From Candidatus Fermentithermobacillaceae bacterium DTU015 (GTDB taxonomy: Bacteria; Bacillota; Sulfobacillia; Fermentithermobacillales; Fermentithermobacillaceae), in the NCBI GenBank assembly GCA_001513185.1, contig LFST01000008.1, positions 20,220-71,340 on the forward strand: 51,121 nucleotides of DNA, written 5' to 3'. The notes beneath the pieces are model-generated. The model saw nothing but the letters and a program-made list of their open reading frames with translations, ran no database searches and was not told the origin of the DNA. Numbering within the stretch: position 1 is the first letter of the stretch; each line of letters begins with the position of its first letter. Below are positions 47,169 to 51,121 of this stretch, in pieces. The position numbers and the translations under genes are program-made.

Positions 47169-48977
47169 CTAACCGTCCATTTCAACCACACCGGACCTGC
47201 TTGATATAACCAGCCTTTCGTCGACTATGCGGATTTCCACTGATTCCAACAAATTCTCGGTCCTGGCCTTAAGCCTGCCCAAGATCAAGGTGGTGTTGGG
47301 ATAGATTGTACCTGCGATTATCTTGCCTTTTTCAGATACCCTAAGCACCGTTGCAGCTGAACCCTGGCTTCCGGCCTGGTTAACGTGGATGAGCTCAGCA
47401 GCGCTCACTTCTCCACCTCGGACAATCCCAGGGCTTCCTACTACCTTGACCGCCCGGCCCGCAGAAAGGTTGGAATACAGCGCCCCCTGCCCAGTGACCA
47501 CGATATCTCTGGAAGCTTCAATGGTGGAGCTTTGGACGTAGGGCACGATTACGTCTGATTCGCCTTTGGAGAACTCATATTCAATCCAAGCCCTCACATA
47601 GTTGATGTCGCCTTCAATCGACTGGGCCCGCTGGTACACATCCCCTCTCGGCCCGGCGATCTTCTCCCTGGTACCCAGGATCCTTTGGATGATGTCGTTG
47701 GGAAGTTGGGATAGGTCTTCTTTGTACAGGGCGCTCAGGGACACTATAAGCTGCCTGAAATAATCAAACAACACTTCTGAGTCGGAGATTTTTATGTCTG
47801 CGACAGCCGCGTTGCCTGCTGCATTCTGGGCCTCTTCTGCCAGGCGCCGGTCAAGCGCCTTGATCTCCATGATCCGTACCAGGCTCTCTTCTACGTTTGC
47901 CAACAAGTCGTTCCATCTGTGAAGCCATTTCACATCTTTGCCTGCTGAAATACGGGATTTGAACACGTTACCCCTGACGGTGATGTTTCCCCAAGCGATG
48001 AGTTCTGCATCTGTAACCGTACCGCTAATTGTCTGGTTGCCCTCACTCTCAACCCTCATGCCTTCAAACACGTTCCCGGCGACTTCAATGCTCCCAGATG
48101 TCTTGAGGTTGCCTGAAGACAGATCCACGTCTCCCCGGTGATAATATACTTCGTCTACTTCCACTATCCCCGAAGCTTCGTTGTACCTGGGCCAGCCTGA
48201 GGTGGTGGCTACTGCCAGGACGAAATCGCCTTCTTGCTTCAGTTCAACCCCTTTCCCCGCTCTAAGCCGGGGATCTCTGGGCTTCTTAGGGGGAATGGCC
48301 TTACCGCTCACTCCCTTGCCTGGCAACCCGGGTTTGGGCGGCGTCTTCACGGCAATGGTCTGGCCTGCCTTAACATCAGGGATTTTCACAGAAGACCTGA
48401 AGTCAACCTGGATTTCGTCAAGAGGAAGTTCCACCACTTTCTCCAGGGGGACGGCAAATTCAAGTTTGCCGTCTTGTCCCGGAGTGGCCGGGACGCCTGA
48501 CGCGATGAGCACAGGCTTGGACGGTTTTTCAACGCTTACCTTGTGGCACGCCTGGGTATCGAGGCCAAACCTGATACCTGCCTTCTCGGCCCCTTGGATT
48601 ATCTCTTGCGGATCCACACACGCAGGAATCGGCTCGCTTTCCACGTCCAACTCCAGTCTGTGGGAAGGCTCTGTATCTTTCACCTTATACCGTACTCCGT
48701 CTATGACTTCGAGCATTACATAAGCTTCAAGATCATCAGGAGTTATCTGGAACTTGAAAGATACGTGGGGCGGTTGTTCTACAGGGCGTATGATTACGTT
48801 GCTGGATTCAGTTACCTCGGTCTCGCCGGTTATCTTGACGCCTTCAACAAAAACCTCCACACCGTCTGAGGGTATTATCTTTGCGGGAGCCCCTCCAGGG
48901 CCAGGATTTTTGACCTTGAGTTTCCCGTTTTCAACCCAAGCTAAGCCTAATGCGGTCTTATCGCTTCTGGGCCGCAT
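47169..48977 (-). CDS. FapA-family (DUF342) protein
   Basis: This 602-residue protein has an N-terminal part with unknown fold (1-170), a central block typical of FapA (GLPGKGVSGKAIPPKKPRD, SGIVEVDEVYYHRGDVDLSSG) and a right-handed beta-helix-like repeat region (SGSIEVAGNVFEGM, AWGNITVRGNVFKSRISAGK). A coiled-coil insert of about 130 residues (about 350-470) interrupts the helix. FapA-like proteins bear on polar assembly or cell-surface regulation in some bacteria; a role here is not established. No flagellar genes are nearby. Confidence 0.8.
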   Translation of the reverse strand: MRPRSDKTALGLAWVENGKLKVKNPGPGGAPAKIIPSDGVEVFVEGVKITGETEVTESSNVIIRPVEQPPHVSFKFQITPDDLEAYVMLEVIDGVRYKVKDTEPSHRLELDVESEPIPACVDPQEIIQGAEKAGIRFGLDTQACHKVSVEKPSKPVLIASGVPATPGQDGKLEFAVPLEKVVELPLDEIQVDFRSSVKIPDVKAGQTIAVKTPPKPGLPGKGVSGKAIPPKKPRDPRLRAGKGVELKQEGDFVLAVATTSGWPRYNEASGIVEVDEVYYHRGDVDLSSGNLKTSGSIEVAGNVFEGMRVESEGNQTISGTVTDAELIAWGNITVRGNVFKSRISAGKDVKWLHRWNDLLANVEESLVRIMEIKALDRRLAEEAQNAAGNAAVADIKISDSEVLFDYFRQLIVSLSALYKEDLSQLPNDIIQRILGTREKIAGPRGDVYQRAQSIEGDINYVRAWIEYEFSKGESDVIVPYVQSSTIEASRDIVVTGQGALYSNLSAGRAVKVVGSPGIVRGGEVSAAELIHVNQAGSQGSAATVLRVSEKGKIIAGTIYPNTTLILGRLKARTENLLESVEIRIVDERLVISSRSGVVEMDG

Positions 48978-49071
48978 ATCTCTGCCCCCCGTTATCGATT
49001 AGTTGACGTACTCTCTCAAACAACTATCGGAAACTCCAGGAGCAAGTATGAGAGGAAATTCCATCAGAACA

Positions 49072-49100
49072 TTGTGAGTTTTGCCTCCCTGTGATATACT
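49072..49100 (+). promoter_or_regulatory. Sigma-A-type promoter of the PLP-enzyme operon
   Basis: TTGTGA (49072-49077) and TATACT (49095-49100) are separated by 17 bases, 35 bases before the first ATG. It lies in the 157-base divergent gap with the fapA-like gene. A ribosome binding site GAGGAG follows at nine bases from the ATG. Confidence 0.65.
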
Positions 49101-49134
49101 GGACTTGCTCAGCGATGATGAGGAGTGAATTGCA

Positions 49135-49566
49135 ATGTCCAACTCTGACCCTTACACACGCAAGCTTGTCAACACCGGTTACTACGCACAAAGAAACGAG
49201 CTCGTGGCTAAAGTAGTAGCGGTTCTAAGAGGCCAACTTGACAACCGCAACCTGGAGCTCATCCCTCAACCCTCCCGGGCCATAAGGCAAGGGGAAATCC
49301 ACGAACTTATCGTCACAGATGAAGAGGCAGCCCCTGGTTCCAACGTACAGCGGATTGCCTACGTGGCGTTTGTGGAGTTCCTAAACGGCGGGGTTCTGTT
49401 GCACAAAGACCGCGTGTTGACGGAAAAAGGCTGTCTGGGTACCTTGGCAGGCTACGATATGGCCCATTTCCCCAACCATATGAACGTAGTGCTGCAAGGG
49501 AGCCTCAAGTCAGGTGAGGACTGGGGCTTAGAAGTTGGTATGCATGTGGTTTTCAAGCCACACTAG
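49135..49566 (+). CDS. Conserved-looking protein of unknown function, 143 aa
   Basis: I do not recognise this family. The protein is soluble, mixed alpha/beta, and lacks a signal peptide or membrane segment. An N-terminal helix (about 18-35) is followed by strands such as ELIVTDEEA and RIAYVAFVEFLNGGVLL. The tail GLEVGMHVVFKP is beta-rich. The gene has its own promoter, a GAGGAG site and clean coding character. It precedes the PLP enzyme by 54 bases on the same strand and is probably its functional partner. Confidence 0.75.
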   Translation: MSNSDPYTRKLVNTGYYAQRNELVAKVVAVLRGQLDNRNLELIPQPSRAIRQGEIHELIVTDEEAAPGSNVQRIAYVAFVEFLNGGVLLHKDRVLTEKGCLGTLAGYDMAHFPNHMNVVLQGSLKSGEDWGLEVGMHVVFKPH

Positions 49567-49620
49567 TTTTGCATTGGTATCAGGTGCAAGACAACAAAAA
49601 AGAAAGGGTGGAATAGGTAC

Positions 49621-51081
49621 ATGTCCAACTTCAAGTACAAGTTTCAGATGTATAAACATCTGCAGGCGAAGACGCCAGAGATCTACGCAGAAGCCCGCAA
49701 AGCAGCTGACGACTTGGGCATCACCAAGTATAAGGGTCAGATAGGGCTTACAGGCGCCATCTCAGGTTGCCCTGCGCCCATGCGGAAAAATGTGGTGAAG
49801 GCCATAATGGATGGCGAGCGCCGCTCCATCCCCTTGGCAACCTTGGTTGAAGAGATCAGGGAAATCGTGAAAGACGTATACGGCGATGAGTACGACGCTT
49901 GCCCTGTCGCCACCTGCGAAGGCGGCTTGTGGGTATCTTTTGACACGCTGTTCTCGCCGCCTCTTGCCGGCCGCGGGGACAAATACCGGGCAAGGTACAT
50001 AGTGCCTTGGGAGAAACACATGCATCACCAGGCCGGTTACGGTCGCCCGGTACCTCCTAAGTACAAGGAAATCCTTGCAGACCGTGGCACCACCCCCGGC
50101 GAGTTCGGATTTGCAGGAAAGCGCCTGGACAACCTGGACGTAGTGATTGTGCCTCTGGTAGGCGCAAAGTATGACGTGCACGGAATCAAGTATCATCCTG
50201 TCCCAATGCTGATCGATGTTGACCCCGAGGCATCTCTCGAGGCAATCGCAGCTACTGCAGAAGTCCACGCTCCGTTCCTGTCAGGCTTCTCATCCTTGGC
50301 TTACGACACCCCCGGATACGGTTATGGCGTAAAGGATGAGACGGGGACTCCGGTACTCCAGAAGGGCTTGGCAGAACTGGCAGAGGAATTTGATGTGCCT
50401 TATGTGCTTGACAATGCGTGGGGCCTCCCCTTTGTAGGCCATGACCTGAGGAAGTCAGGCGGACACGCCATCGTCTACAGCATGGACAAAGCATCGGGTT
50501 CAGGCACTTCAGGCCTTATCATCGGTCGCGAAGACGTGATGGTCCCCATCAGGCGGGCAATGGGCTTCCACGGAGACAGGTGGGGAACCACCGCTTCCTA
50601 CGGCAAGGCTGCCTACGTAATGATCGACCCGGGCAAGGAAGCGCTGCTCACACAAGTTGCCGTACTCAAAGACCTGAGAGACAACCCCGAGATGTACACC
50701 AGCCAGGTAGACAAACTGTATGAAATCGTAACATCCGAGGTGGACCAAGTCCATCCCAAGCTCAAACAGGGGCTGGTCATCTCCAAGTCCTACAACTCGG
50801 GAACTGTCGAGATTAACTACGAGAACACATGGAAAGAAGGTATGGGCTTCCCGATCTTCTCCATCGAGGACATGTACGCAGGCTCCCATCTGCTGCAGGT
50901 TGGCTGTGCCCAGATGGGTATCATAGCCACCATTTCCTACGACGGAAACATCTTCATCTCACCTGGACAGGGCACTTCCGACGAGGAAGGCAACCTGGAC
51001 GAAGAAAAGATGAGGCTGGCCGTCAAGGGCCTGCTCACCCTGATGGAAATCATCGGGAAACACGCAGGATTCCTATCCTAA
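49621..51081 (+). CDS. Fold-type-I PLP-dependent enzyme, SepSecS/SelA-like
   Basis: This 486-residue enzyme binds PLP: D264 in YVLDNAWGLPFVGHD should pair with the pyridine nitrogen and K290 in HAIVYSMDKASGSGTSGLII should form the Schiff base. The spacing and the pattern D-N-A-x-G, then S-x-D-K and G-x-I-I-G, resemble Sep-tRNA:Sec-tRNA synthase more than class V aminotransferases. An N-terminal helical region (1-90) with SGCPAPMRKNVVKAI recalls substrate-binding parts of that group. The specific reaction is unknown; no tRNA or selenium genes are in the window. AAAGGGTGG stands before the ATG. The hairpin after its stop ends the operon. Confidence 0.8.
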   Translation: MSNFKYKFQMYKHLQAKTPEIYAEARKAADDLGITKYKGQIGLTGAISGCPAPMRKNVVKAIMDGERRSIPLATLVEEIREIVKDVYGDEYDACPVATCEGGLWVSFDTLFSPPLAGRGDKYRARYIVPWEKHMHHQAGYGRPVPPKYKEILADRGTTPGEFGFAGKRLDNLDVVIVPLVGAKYDVHGIKYHPVPMLIDVDPEASLEAIAATAEVHAPFLSGFSSLAYDTPGYGYGVKDETGTPVLQKGLAELAEEFDVPYVLDNAWGLPFVGHDLRKSGGHAIVYSMDKASGSGTSGLIIGREDVMVPIRRAMGFHGDRWGTTASYGKAAYVMIDPGKEALLTQVAVLKDLRDNPEMYTSQVDKLYEIVTSEVDQVHPKLKQGLVISKSYNSGTVEINYENTWKEGMGFPIFSIEDMYAGSHLLQVGCAQMGIIATISYDGNIFISPGQGTSDEEGNLDEEKMRLAVKGLLTLMEIIGKHAGFLS

Positions 51082-51104
51082 CCTTCCCCCATATGCAAAC
51101 CAGA

Positions 51105-51121
51105 GGCGGGACGGCCCCGCC
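51105..51121 (+). terminator. Partial terminator hairpin at the window edge
   Basis: GGCGGG and CCCGCC form a 6-bp stem around ACGGC, 24 bases after the PLP gene stop. The window ends at the stem, so a U-run cannot be seen. Confidence 0.55.

Overview
The window comes from an endospore-forming, clostridial-type Firmicute. The evidence is spo0A, spoIVB and a complete spoIIIA operon, the asp23-amaP-DUF2273-nusB-xseAB-ispA-dxs-argR-recN housekeeping order of that phylum, frequent TTG/GTG starts with strong AGGAGG-type ribosome binding sites, and moderately GC-rich DNA. An electron-bifurcating NfnAB pair points to anaerobic energy metabolism. An OLE-type large RNA with its OapA partner suggests an extremophile, probably thermophilic, but I cannot name the genus.

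Layout. Bases 138-36102 are all on the minus strand, so transcription runs from high to low coordinates. From right to left: galE; a tandem glycine riboswitch with a terminator; a long glycine unit (gcvT, gcvH, gcvPA, gcvPB, two radical-SAM proteins resembling the LipS1/LipS2 lipoyl synthase pair, lipM, lpdA, glyA); pepQ, efp and a zinc-ribbon protein ending in a terminator; spoIIIAA-AH behind a sigma-E-like promoter; asp23, amaP, a DUF2273 gene, nusB, nfnA, nfnB, xseA, xseB, ispA, rlmH, the OLE RNA, oapA, dxs, nadK, argR, recN and spoIVB; then spo0A with its own promoter; and a sigma-54 enhancer-binding regulator.

Bases 36333-46159 are on the plus strand and form a peptidoglycan-salvage operon: a MEDS-domain histidine kinase, namZ, a MurNAc/GlcNAc kinase, a MurQ-AmiE fusion gene, nagZ and anmK, with birA at the end. 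None of the hydrolases has an obvious signal peptide, so whole muropeptides appear to be taken apart in the cytoplasm. A convergent DppA D-aminopeptidase follows, then a FapA/DUF342 protein. A divergent two-gene operon closes the window: a 143-residue protein of no recognised family and a fold-type-I PLP enzyme with a SepSecS-like active-site pattern.

How the parts connect. The glycine riboswitch should switch on glycine cleavage together with lipoylation of its H protein. The salvage operon should strip peptide, GlcNAc and MurNAc from wall fragments and feed GlcNAc-6-P and lactate to metabolism. The strongest points for follow-up are the OLE RNA locus with a 15-bp terminal helix that covers the oapA ribosome binding site, the MurQ-AmiE fusion with its coupled MEDS kinase, the LipS pair under glycine control, a likely frame problem at the spoIVB start, and the uncharacterised PLP operon.
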